DNA of 64,000 nt, from the NCBI RefSeq assembly GCF_010093815.1, contig NW_022985559.1, positions 1,315,117 through 1,379,116 on the forward strand, given 5' to 3'. This document shows positions 10,481 through 20,773 of this stretch, piece by piece. The notes beneath the pieces were generated by a model. The model did no database searches. It was not told where the DNA came from and saw only the letters and a list, made by a program, of their open reading frames with translations. This DNA is from Pseudovirgaria hyperparasitica. Its lineage: Eukaryota > Ascomycota > Dothideomycetes > Acrospermales > Acrospermaceae. Made by a program: the position numbers and the translations under genes. Numbering within the stretch: position 1 is the first letter of the stretch; each line of letters starts with the position of its first letter.

Positions 10481-13480
10481 ATGTCGCGGGAGCATAGCCC
10501 AAAGAGGCGCAAGCTTGACAATGACCGTACCTCGATGCCTTCACGTCCTTGGACCTCACGCCCAGCACTTAATGGATCACAGTGGCGGGACTCATCAAAC
10601 TCATCGCGAGCAGTAACCCCTCGCTTCGACGGTAGAAGCGGTGTCTCGACCCCCAGGCAGAAAGAATTTGATGGCCCGGAGCCATCAGTAGACATAGATG
10701 ATTCCAATGCACTGGATAGAGACTGGTACGGCGGCGATGAGGAGGGTCACACTCTAGGTGATGACTCCCACAACCCTTTCGGAGGAGCAGACAGCACATG
10801 GCTTGAGCAAGAGCGGGAAGCCGCTATGGCAGAGAAGAAAAAGAACACGCGGGTGAATGCAAGATTGGTACAGAGACAGAAAGACAATGATGCTTGGGAG
10901 ACAAATCGTATGCTGACGTCTGGCATTGCCCAACGGAGAGATCTGGGCGCAGATTTTGAAGATGACGATGACTCGACACGAGTGCATGTTATCGTACATG
11001 ATCTCAAGCCACCATTTCTGGATGGCAGAACTATCTTCACAAAGCAACTAGACCCGGTACCGGCTGTCAGAGACCCGCAAAGTGATATGGCGGTCTTCAG
11101 TCGCAAAGGAAGCCGCGTAGTCAAGGAAAAGAGACAACAGAAAGAGCGACAGAAACAAGCACAAGAGGCCGTAAAGGTTTCTGGCACCGCGCTGGGCAAC
11201 GTCATGGGAGTCAAAGACGATGAAGGGGATAGTGCGGCTCCTGTTGTCCAGGAAGAAGAGCACCAAAGGAAAGGAGGCAGCAGATTCGCTGAGCATCTGA
11301 AGAGCAATGCGGGACAAAGTAATTTCAGTCAAAGCAAGACGATGCGAGAACAGCGACAATACCTCCCAGCTTTCGCAGTCCGAGAACGTTTACTGGAGGT
11401 TATCCACGACAACCAGGTCATTATTGTAGTTGGTGAGACAGGTTCTGGTAAAACAACTCAACTAACGCAGTTCCTGCTTGAGGCTGGATATGGCCAGAAA
11501 GGTCTCATTGGATGTACGCAACCTCGACGTGTTGCTGCCATGAGTGTAGCGAAACGTGTCAGTGAAGAGATGGAGGTAAAGCTAGGAGGCTTAGTCGGAT
11601 ATGCCATCCGGTTTGAGGATTGCACGTCAAAAGACACAAAGATCAAGTACATGACTGACGGAGTCTTACTTCGAGAATCGCTTGTGGATCCCGATCTCGA
11701 CAAATACTCCTGCATCATCATGGACGAAGCACACGAGCGTGCGTTGAATACGGACGTTCTCATGGGATTGTTCAAAAAGCTGCTTTCGAGGCGCCGCGAT
11801 CTCAAGCTCATCGTCACTTCTGCCACAATGAACTCTGCTCGATTCTCGAACTTTTACAGCGGAGCGCCCGAATTTATCATACCTGGAAGAACATTTCCCG
11901 TAGATAAGCAATTTTCGAGATCACCATGTGAGGACTACGTCGACGCGGCTGTACGACAAGTGTTGGCCATCCATGTCTCACAAGGCCCAGGCGATATCCT
12001 TGTGTTCATGACGGGCCAGGAAGACATCGAGATCACCTGTGAGCTAGTAGGAGAGAGGCTGAAGCTTCTGAATGATCCTCCAGAGCTCAGTATCCTCCCT
12101 ATATACAGCCAGATGCCGGCAGACTTGCAAGCGAAGATCTTCGAAAAGGCAGCTCCAGGTGTGCGGAAAGTCATTGTAGCTACTAATATCGCTGAGACGA
12201 GTCTAACAGTCGATGGTATTATGTATGTTGTTGACACAGGGTTCTCTAAGCTAAAGGTTTACAATCCGCGGATGGGCATGGACGCTTTACAGATTACCCC
12301 TATCTCCCAAGCAAACGCCTCACAAAGAGCTGGTCGCGCTGGAAGAACAGGACCCGGGAAATGTTTCTTCCTTTATACAGAACGGGCTTTCCGTGATGAA
12401 TTCTATATCCAGACCATACCTGAGATTCAAAGAACAAATCTGGCCAATACAGTACTTCTCTTGAAGTCACTAGGGGTCAGAGATCTACTAGACTTCGACT
12501 TCATGGACCCACCACCTCAAGAAACTATATCAACCTCGCTATTCGACCTTTGGGCTTTGGGCGCTGTCGACAACATTGGCGATCTCACCGAAATTGGCAA
12601 ACGTATGACGGCATTCCCTATGGATCCTTCTCTAGCCAAGCTCATCATCACCTCTGTGGAGTACGGTTGTAGCGAAGAAGTCCTAACCATCGTGGCCATG
12701 CTTTCCGTTCCCAGCGTCTTCTACCGACCCAAAGAACGCCTCGAAGAATCCGACGCCGCCCGCGAAAAGTTCTTCGTTCCCGAATCCGACCACCTCACCC
12801 TCCTACACGTGTACAGCCAATGGCGCAGCAACGGCTTCTCAGACGGCTGGTGCATCCGCCACTTCCTTCACCCCAAAGCCCTCCGCCGCGCAAAGGAGAT
12901 CCGCGACCAGATCGCCGACATCATGAAGCTCCAGAAAATGGCCACTCTCAGCTGCGGCACGGACTGGGACATCATCCGCAAATGCATCTGCTCCGGCTAC
13001 TACCACCAGGCTGCAAAGGCGAAGGGCATCGGCGAATACATCAATCTGCGCACCAGCGTCACTATCCAGCTGCATCCCACCAGCGCTCTCTACGGCCTGG
13101 GCTTCCTGCCTGACTACGTCGTCTATCACGAGCTTATCCTCACTTCCAAGGAATACATGTCCTGTGTCACCGCCGTTGATCCGCACTGGCTTGCCGACCT
13201 TGGCGGTGTGTTTTACTCCATTAAAGAAAAGGGCTATTCGGCGCGCGACAAGCGCGTCACTGAGACGGAGTTCAACAAGAAGGCTGAGCTGGAAGCTCAG
13301 ATGGCACTCGACCGCGAGCGCGAGGCGAAGAGGCTGGAACACGAAAACAGTCTGCTCACACCGTCGACGGTAGCGACGGTGCCGCTGAAGAAGGCCTCAG
13401 CGGCGTCGGCGTCAACGGTGGTGCAGAGGCAGGGCGTCGTGAGAAAGCCGATTAGACCAAAATCTGGAAGAGGATTCTAA
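10481..13480 (+). CDS. PRP16: Pre-mRNA splicing DEAH-box ATPase Prp16 (DHX38)
   Basis: ATP-dependent RNA helicase that remodels the spliceosome after the first catalytic step. A single uninterrupted frame of 999 aa. The N-terminal 280 residues are charged and disordered (RS-like, with the conserved DNPFG-like NPFGG and TWLEQE patch). Helicase motifs follow in order: motif [11 protein letters not shown] near residue 318, Ia [18 protein letters not shown] near 415, III SAT near 446, then [10 protein letters not shown], and [14 protein letters not shown]. The HA2 and OB-fold regions carry the Prp16-type stretch [16 protein letters not shown] and the basic tail [13 protein letters not shown]. Human DHX38 is 1,227 and yeast Prp16 1,071 residues. 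From about 12,690 onward codons end overwhelmingly in C, unlike the first two thirds. No intron is needed, unusual beside its intron-bearing neighbours. DHX16/Prp2 and Prp22 are less likely. Confidence 0.93.
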   Translation: MSREHSPKRRKLDNDRTSMPSRPWTSRPALNGSQWRDSSNSSRAVTPRFDGRSGVSTPRQKEFDGPEPSVDIDDSNALDRDWYGGDEEGHTLGDDSHNPFGGADSTWLEQEREAAMAEKKKNTRVNARLVQRQKDNDAWETNRMLTSGIAQRRDLGADFEDDDDSTRVHVIVHDLKPPFLDGRTIFTKQLDPVPAVRDPQSDMAVFSRKGSRVVKEKRQQKERQKQAQEAVKVSGTALGNVMGVKDDEGDSAAPVVQEEEHQRKGGSRFAEHLKSNAGQSNFSQSKTMREQRQYLPAFAVRERLLEVIHDNQVIIVVGETGSGKTTQLTQFLLEAGYGQKGLIGCTQPRRVAAMSVAKRVSEEMEVKLGGLVGYAIRFEDCTSKDTKIKYMTDGVLLRESLVDPDLDKYSCIIMDEAHERALNTDVLMGLFKKLLSRRRDLKLIVTSATMNSARFSNFYSGAPEFIIPGRTFPVDKQFSRSPCEDYVDAAVRQVLAIHVSQGPGDILVFMTGQEDIEITCELVGERLKLLNDPPELSILPIYSQMPADLQAKIFEKAAPGVRKVIVATNIAETSLTVDGIMYVVDTGFSKLKVYNPRMGMDALQITPISQANASQRAGRAGRTGPGKCFFLYTERAFRDEFYIQTIPEIQRTNLANTVLLLKSLGVRDLLDFDFMDPPPQETISTSLFDLWALGAVDNIGDLTEIGKRMTAFPMDPSLAKLIITSVEYGCSEEVLTIVAMLSVPSVFYRPKERLEESDAAREKFFVPESDHLTLLHVYSQWRSNGFSDGWCIRHFLHPKALRRAKEIRDQIADIMKLQKMATLSCGTDWDIIRKCICSGYYHQAAKAKGIGEYINLRTSVTIQLHPTSALYGLGFLPDYVVYHELILTSKEYMSCVTAVDPHWLADLGGVFYSIKEKGYSARDKRVTETEFNKKAELEAQMALDREREAKRLEHENSLLTPSTVATVPLKKASAASASTVVQRQGVVRKPIRPKSGRGF

Positions 13481-16400
13481 GTAGGGGATAACTTGGAATA
13501 ACGAATTTATTGGCAATAATAATACGTTCCCTCTCTTCTTCTTCTTTTGTCGCTGCAAATATCGTGTGGAACGTGATGGGTTTTCGAGTTCGTCGTAAGG
13601 GATCTCAGGGGGTCGAATGTACTCGTGTCGCACAAGCCGAAATCAGTGGTAAATTGTTATTACTCATTTTGGCATGAATTTATTCTTTAACATCACAATC
13701 GGTCCCTGTCCTTGATGATTACCTATCATCATGTACGGTAAACATTGCATATTCAGTCCCCCCTCCCCCACCCGTAAACGGTTTGCCTTTGAATTGTCGC
13801 ACTCGATATTCCATAATCGGTCGATAAGGCAACACTCAATCCCAGCACCCGAACTTCAACGCATTATCCATCCCCACACAGACCAGCTATCAATGCGGAG
13901 AGAGATAAAAAGCACGTTCCTTTCAGAACAGAACCGGCCTTCCCTAGCGAGACACACAATAAGACCCGACCCCATGCAAGAAGAAACGATTCAAAGGGAC
14001 CCCAAAATTCATCGCAAGTGATAAGAAACGCCTTTTCTGCACATGCCAGTTTTCACGAGCCTAGGCTCTAGATCTGAGCATGCCTGCACACTGAACAAGG
14101 GAATGCATTTCGCGATTCTGCCGGCCTGTGAACGTATGCAGGGGGCCATCGGGTGACGTAGGGACAAGGACACACAGGGGGGAGTTAGCACGACGAATGG
14201 GAGACCTGAGTCGTAAAAGGTGATATGTGTGTGTGTGTGTCGATTGACGGGGGGAGAAAGGGGGCCACGCAGTGTAGTAGCCTCGTTCCTCTTCACCGTA
14301 GGATGCAGGATCCAGGCGTTTATGTCTTGGCTGTAGTCCTGACAGGCTGACAGCATGCTGACGGTCACGCACAGAGCATATGGCATTCTTTTCGCATCAA
14401 ACATGTAGCGAGCAGCATCCCAAAACGAGAAATACGGCAAGATGGCCAGCATTTCACAGGCGTCATATTGCCCGGGACCCGGGCATATACTGAGAGGACC
14501 AGCCGGAACGCACCGAAAAACCAGTAATTTGCCGATTACGAGCCCTGTCCTGCCCTGTCCGCATGATTCTGCACGCATACATACATACATACGCATGTCG
14601 TACATGCAGACGACGACAATTCCATCCGTGCTGCGAGCACGTCGATCAGGCGTGTTGCAAGTGTAGCCGGTCAGGGGTAATGCGAGCCGAGCCATGATGC
14701 ACAGGAGCCTGGAGGCTGGACTGGACGCTTGATCTGGGGTGATGAAAAGCTGAGTGCGCGCACGACAATAGCCCGAGGGCAAGTTAGGACTCGCCAAGGC
14801 AAATGAATGCCAGGACGCTCATTTGGTGGCCTGTATCCAGGGATATGGCCTGTTCAGACATGACTCATGCATGGGTCCTGGCAAGCAGGCAAGCAAGCGA
14901 TGCACACGTCGGTGGAATGTCCGAGCCATTCAGCTGGCCTGGGATAGACCTTGCGAAGGGGAAGTGCTGGAGAGAGGATGCAAATTGTGTCTAAAATACA
15001 GCACAACCGCTCGATCGGGTCCTGCATACGAGGCACCGGCAGGACACATACAGGTAATACAACCATCAGGATCTCGATATATGCACGCTCCTGGCGCGTG
15101 TACCCAAAGGGGCAAATACAGATATGGGTCGTTAAAGGTAGAGAAGAGGACGATACATAGCCCTGGTAGGTTCTGCGGATACGGGCTGGGTGTTGCCGTC
15201 GCAAAGCTCCACTTGAACCATTCAAGTTGTAAGTGACTCAAGTATGCCCGGTGTGTGAGCAAGTAAAGCATGGGTGGAGAATGCGAAAGCTCAAGGATGA
15301 CTTTCATGTGCTCTATGAACGGTGTGCTTGCACACAGGAACCTTCCTATATAGGTCTTGGCGAGATCGGGGTCTACCGATGGGTACGTGTTTGGATGGCG
15401 TATTAGACTTAGAACTTTTAAGTCGATATGGTGAAAGAGCATAATGGTATGAGTTAGATTGATCCGGGAGCTGTAGATGCTGCCTAATTTCGTGCTTGAT
15501 GTCATGTGGTCAAGAAACGTGAAATATTGTAGAGAAAAAGGAAGGACAGCGTGAAGAACGCCACAGACCAAGTATTTTGACTGGTTGAAGTTGGGCTATT
15601 GGGTATAGTGAAGGTGTCGGGTGCCAATACCTAAGAGGATCATGGCGCAAAATCACCTACCCGATGGCCAGTCGCGGACCCGTTTGATCATATGCGAATG
15701 AGGATATACATGGTTCCCAATAAAATAGCAAAGTTGCGTTTTTCATATGACGTATGCCTTGGCGGGGACGTGCCGGTCATGGTCCATCACAGATATATAT
15801 TCCGATGTTTGTCCATAACCTCTTTCGGACAGTCCAAAGAGCTTGGAAGTAGTGGTCTTGGGTATGGATGATCTTCGAAGCCTCCCTGGTGGATGGACTG
15901 TTCGTGGTTCTAGTGTCTTTCTAGTCAGGAACGATAGTCAAGTCGGACCGATTGCCTCGGGCACGGGAGCGTGCGGGTGACATCTCTGCCACGTCTCATT
16001 TGAGCATGGGACTCTTCTACAGTTTGGTAAGCATATTCGGTGGCGTAATGGCAACTCAGGAAGAACTAGAGCGGAGCGAATGGGTAGTAATTATGGGCCT
16101 GGTTATTCGCATTGGCATCATCCAGTCTGCGGACGGTGCATCAGACCAGCGAACAAGCTTGAGCATACGGGTTGCGAATTTGCAAACCTTGACTCCAGGC
16201 AGCTCGCTTAACGACAGCCATCCTAAATTTGTACTGACTTTGCGCCGGCGTTTTGCACGGAACAGGTGAACACAGTAGGAATGGTTTGGCAATAATGAAA
16301 CGTGTTTCATGTTGTGAACTCCCTCTAGGTCGCCGGATCGGGAAATTTAGCTAGTTGAACGTCTCCGTGTCCGGTGCGGTACGGTAAAATGGAACTAGGG

Positions 16401-16763
16401 TTGTGGTAGGCCATGCGACTTGAGAATAGCCTCTGCATCCCAATCGGCGTGGCCGAATATGCACACCAGACGATCAGCTCATCCCAGAGACATTTTGGAT
16501 CTTGCGGGTACAGACACCCACGTAGAGGCTACGCCGTATAACGCGCGTAGCCCTGTCAGCCTTTACCTTCCTCTGACAGCCCCTCTTGCATGTGATAATT
16601 GACCAGGAACAATCCTCTTGACTGCACCGTCCTAATGAGCCAGTCAAAGTGTCGTAAAATGGCTTGCGTTGGTGGGACCTGGAGGAACATTTCGTCCGTG
16701 GTCATGCCACCACTTGCCCGATCGGACGTGGAACAACAATTCTGTCTGAACCCATGACCACGT
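13481..16763. other. 3.3 kb gap without a supported gene
   Basis: Between the ends of PRP16 (plus) and CIA2 (minus). Frames such as 14009-14797 (minus, 262 aa) and 14930-15571 (minus, 213 aa) have erratic composition and overlap opposite-strand frames, so I do not call them. Short repeats: (GT)n at about 14226-14240 and (CATA)n at about 14575-14592. Could hold long 3' UTRs or a non-coding RNA. Confidence 0.5.
14226..14592. repeat. Two microsatellites, (GT)n and (CATA)n
   Basis: A GT run at about 14226-14240 and a CATA run at about 14575-14592, both in non-coding sequence. Confidence 0.8.
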
Positions 16764-17451
16764 CTACTCACAAGTCGCGAGCATTTTTCGCAAGACACCC
16801 ATCAGCGTTCCATTCTCCAAAGCCGCTGCCACGCGCTCTTTGTCGCCTAATTGCTTGTTGACAGCTTCATCTGTGCTGTGCGTGCCTTTCTTAATCCGAA
16901 CATCGACTCTGAAGCGTGGCGGTAGAGCCTGTTCCAGTCTCACACGAACGCCGAGTCCTATTACCGTGGCAAGTGAACAATGTGTGATGGTTGGTGTGAT
17001 TTCGACCGTGACGGTACTGATTAGAGATCTGGATGAGGTAGGAGGAGTGATGTGGATGTCAGGAAGATTCACGACAGCCAAGGAGCCGAGTGACAATGGA
17101 TGCTCAGGATCTGATATAGTAGATATGAGGTCTACGATTGTGAATCAGCCGCTGGCGGTGGCAATGTGCAGTCCACAATGGTAGACGCTACGACGAAGCT
17201 TGTCCTCGCTACAGATTGTACTGACCGTATATCTCTTGCTCGTCGATAGCTTCGGGGGAGTCTTCTTCTGAAGAAGTTGGAGATGGAGGAACATCGAACG
17301 GATCGCTCAAGTACGAGTAAGTAGGGACGAGGCCGTCAAACAGCCCTGTTCCTCCATCCTCGCGATTCGAAATCGCATCTCCTTTCCGACGCGAGGGTAG
17401 ATCTGAAGGGTTTAAGATTGTGGGATTGGCATTGTCCTTGTTAGGATCCAT
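16764..17451 (-). CDS. CIA2: MIP18/DUF59 family Fe-S assembly factor Cia2
   Basis: Component of the cytosolic iron-sulfur targeting complex (with Cia1 and Met18/MMS19) that delivers 4Fe-4S clusters to nuclear and cytosolic proteins. Two exons, 17451-17226 and 17131-16764, give 197 aa; the join restores EIYDLISTISDPEHPLSLG, a family hallmark. The N-terminal 75 residues are polar and disordered, starting MDPNKDNANPTILNPSDLPS, where NANP is typical. The DUF59 domain follows with VNLPDIHITPP, ITPTITHCSLATVIGLGVRV (containing the conserved Cys) and the near-invariant DEAVNKQLGDKERVAAALEN. The protein ends LATCE. An in-frame ATG at 17586 would add 45 residues, but the downstream start fits the family better. 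The acceptor GTAG at 17132 and donor GTCAGT at 17225 are clear. Confidence 0.94.
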
Positions 17452-19273
17452 GTTGGGCGTTTGTGAGCGGTTCTTTGATCGTTGTATATTATCAACCCTC
17501 CGCTGGCCCTTCAGCGAACTTGAGAAAATCGCTGCCCCACCTTGCGCTATCTTATCTATCACGTGACCGAGACATTTCTCTCTCATGAACTATATCCCAG
17601 CACCATGGGACAGGTCTTGACAGATACATTCTGTCTCGATGCTCATTGCTAGTTTAAATCGTATCCAGATATCATAGCAAGAGACGACTTACCAAGCTGA
17701 TCTTATCCCATGCATTAGATTTTTGAATGCTTACCAGATTACCAAATTCGTTGACTGACGATGTCGTCCTAGCGACACACCTCGAAGGTCATACAAGGTG
17801 TTGACAGATTAGACCTGCCAGCTCCTAGTGTCAATGTTGTAGCCCATGTTCAAGGTGGAGTAACGGAGTCCGGGGTACGCTACACGTGTGAGGACTGCTT
17901 GATTCATCATTCAAGAAGTTGTATCATCAAGCTCAATTCAATCTTTCCAGATTTTGAGTTTGAAATTTTGAACGGCTTGGGGAAAGTTTACGAGTGAACA
18001 TGCCTGGTCCTAGAGGATGTCACTCGCTGCTTCGTAAATCTTGCTCGAGTAGGCCAGGGACTCCAACAGCTTGAATGATTACGATTGAACTTTCAGTATG
18101 GCGGGAATCGACGGATATTCGGCTACCCGACCAGTATGAAAATGGACCGAGATGGATGCTATATGTCAGACGCATGGCCTCGCAACGTGAAGCGCCACGA
18201 GACGTTCTCTAGAGCTTCCATTTGCGGCTCTGAAGGAGCGGCTTCCACGATGTCGAATACATACGAGGGGTCTATTGTGGCTGTTAGACCAGTCTGTTTC
18301 AGGGTTGCTGCAGGATGCTGGATGGCACATTTCGAGCATCTGGGCGCTTGACAGTCTGTCCGACCGGCACTTTGTTCCACGGTTATGTGTACCCGTGAGC
18401 GAGGTATGGACCACCACCACGCAGGCATCGGCATGTGGCGCCCCACAGAGCGCTTTTGCATCACGTCCTTTGGTCGTGCGACAGACTACTGCGTGCTATA
18501 TACAGCGTTATGAATCGTGCTTTGGACGAATGATGTGCAAGCGAGACGACAATAGCCGCGGCCTATGCAGACAAGATGATCAATGATAGCAGCGATACCG
18601 CTATCAGTGGAAATGGAAGTACTACGGTACAGGAATAAGGTAGGATGATATTCTGGTGGAGTCGAATAATCTCGGGCAGACGGACGCGCGCCGTTCAGGT
18701 CCAACGGCTGGAGGCGCCGCTCCATCCACGCCCTTGAAGTCTGCCTGATGAGCAAGGAGTTCACAGAGGCCATCACTTGGATGTTTGTAGTTCCACAACG
18801 ACCACCAAACTGGACATTCTTGTGAGAGGCACTCTGTTCTCCTATTCTCTGACATGGCAAGGCCCAACCCTGGAAACCCATACGTGGAGTCATTAATTCG
18901 GTTTCGAGCAGTCGCGTAACTGAGCTGACGTAGGCACCACCACGCACGGCAGCATTGGTAGATAGGCATGTGCATAGATGGCCAAAGGAAAGAGATTGGA
19001 ATCGTAAGCGCTGTACTGACTCTGGAATGTGGACTTGCTCGATTGATTGCAAATGGAATTGGATGTGACAGGGGAGGGTAGAGGGTGGACGTAACGTAAG
19101 GCGAGGCAAGGCAAAGCTATCACCATGTCTGTCCCACGGATGATGTTGATGCTGCTGCTGCTGCTGCTGCTGCCGCCATAAAGAATAAAATGCTTGTCGT
19201 ACCAATAAGAATGCTCAAGACCAAAATGATGCATAATCAACACTGATAATACCCCAACAACAGTTTATAGACC
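17452..19273. other. Intergenic upstream of CIA2, with (CTG)n
   Basis: About 1.8 kb with no supported gene. A minus-strand frame 18486-19205 contains a short Gln run made by the (CTG)n repeat, but the rest of it looks random. CIA2 promoter lies at the left end. Confidence 0.45.
19151..19173. repeat. (CTG)n trinucleotide repeat
   Basis: Seven to eight CTG units. Read on the minus strand it would encode glutamines, but the surrounding frame is not convincing. Confidence 0.85.
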
Positions 19274-20773
19274 GTGGTGATGCTTCAACAGTCGACGACA
19301 CTTTCTGGCCCCTCTAGACTCTTGCCACCCCTCAACCTCAACCCACTCCCCCCCCCTCCCCCTCTCTCTTCTGATCATTCATTATTATCCACACAAACAC
19401 CCATTACACATTCGCCATTTGCCATTCGCCCCACCCGCACTCCCACTGTTCTTACACAGCAGCCCAGTCGTCTTCCTTTTTGACGCCGCAGGGTCGCTGG
19501 GAGCAGGAAGCAGGTAGCAGGTTGGCAGCCGAAGTGGTCTGCTGCTCTGTGCATGACCCTGACTCTTACCCCAAGACTAGCAAATATCATTCCAAGAAGT
19601 CCAACTAGAATTAACGTTGACTTTCTTTCCGCCGTCTCTCTTGTCGCGGATCACCATCCTGAGACTGTTACGTTTGCCGATTCTGGAGACGGAGACGAGA
19701 CGGAGAGGCTTGCAGCACGCACCACTCAGCAGGCCCAGCCCGAACTTGAAGTTCCAACTACTACTAACTTACCACTATTCACTGCTATTACTACTACCAA
19801 CACCACCACCACCACCCTCACCATCACCACAAAGAGGACCTCCACCAAGAAGACCATTACTACTACCGTCTGGTCTTTATCCGTACCCGTAACTCTCCTG
19901 TCCTTTTCGAAACCTCACCTTCGCCCCTTCAAGACACAACGACCGCGACTACACCACGATCGTCCGGCCCGTCACCACCATCGTGGCATCGCCCTGCCAA
20001 TTGCGCCTACACTCGGACACCTCTGCGCCATTCCCTCGGCGCCTCTTTTATAACGTTTCGGGCTTCTTACCATTCGCGCGGTTACTACTAACTACCCCCT
20101 TCGACTGTCTCCAATGCGCGCCGCTTGGATGTATTGTCGTTGCTGTTCGCACTCATCTGCTCTACCTGGTACTACCACCGCTAGTACTGCTACTGCTATT
20201 ATTACTACGAGGACCACTACCACGACTATCACGACCACTCCTCTCATTCCGACTATTATTACTTCTTCGACCTCTCCTTTTCGGACTTGGGCGGAGATAT
20301 AAGCACTCCCGGCTCTTCCAACGTTTCCTTTGCTTCTCGGATCGGTCGTCTTTGCTCTTCTCGGTGTATCCTGGCCGATTGGCGCGCCCCGCCTTACTAC
20401 ACCACCGCCTCCACCACCTCGGACTCATTCCCTATTTCACCTTTCCACGCGAGACTGTATAGAGATCTCCGCTGTCTCTGCGTTAATTCCTTGCGCGAGA
20501 GCCGCCATGACTGGGGAAGGCGTAAGGCGACCATTGCTGCCCCAGACTGCGCAAATGCAAAGCTTCTCGTTTGCGCCGCCTACCGCGGCTCCCCGCGAGA
20601 ACCAGCGGAGTATGACATGGGTCTCCTGGTGAAGATCAATGCGTTTGCTGATTGTTTTTCCATTTAGACTATGTCTTCGTTGACGAGCACAATCGACATA
20701 AACGACTAAAGGGTACGTTCCATGTCCAAATGTGTCGTGTGGCTGGTTGTGCTTTGCTGACTATAGTCAAGTC
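19274..20773 (+). promoter_or_regulatory. Long pyrimidine-rich leader of the 851-aa regulator, with upstream ATGs
   Basis: About 1.5 kb that is strongly C/T-rich on the plus strand, with trinucleotide-like runs of ACC, ACT and TTC around 19760-20300. Several upstream frames begin here (for example at 19553, 19983 and 20330). Two intron-acceptor-like sites, CCATTTAG ending at about 20667 and GCTGACTATAG ending at about 20766, suggest at least one leader intron just before the start codon at 20774. I read it as a transcribed leader plus promoter; this is inference. Confidence 0.5.

Noticed and set aside
10747-13342. Antisense frames across PRP16 (186, 122 and 167 aa)
   Set aside because: Shadows of a strongly coding plus-strand gene, especially in its high-GC3 3' part.
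14009-14797. 262-aa minus-strand open frame
   Set aside because: Erratic composition, many Cys/Met/His, overlaps other frames on both strands and shows no family motif; likely chance in a G/C-balanced spacer.
14930-15571. 213-aa minus-strand open frame
   Set aside because: No recognisable motif and competing plus-strand frames; codon pattern not coding-like.
18486-19205. 239-aa minus-strand frame with a glutamine run
   Set aside because: The Gln run comes from the (CTG)n repeat; the remainder looks random.
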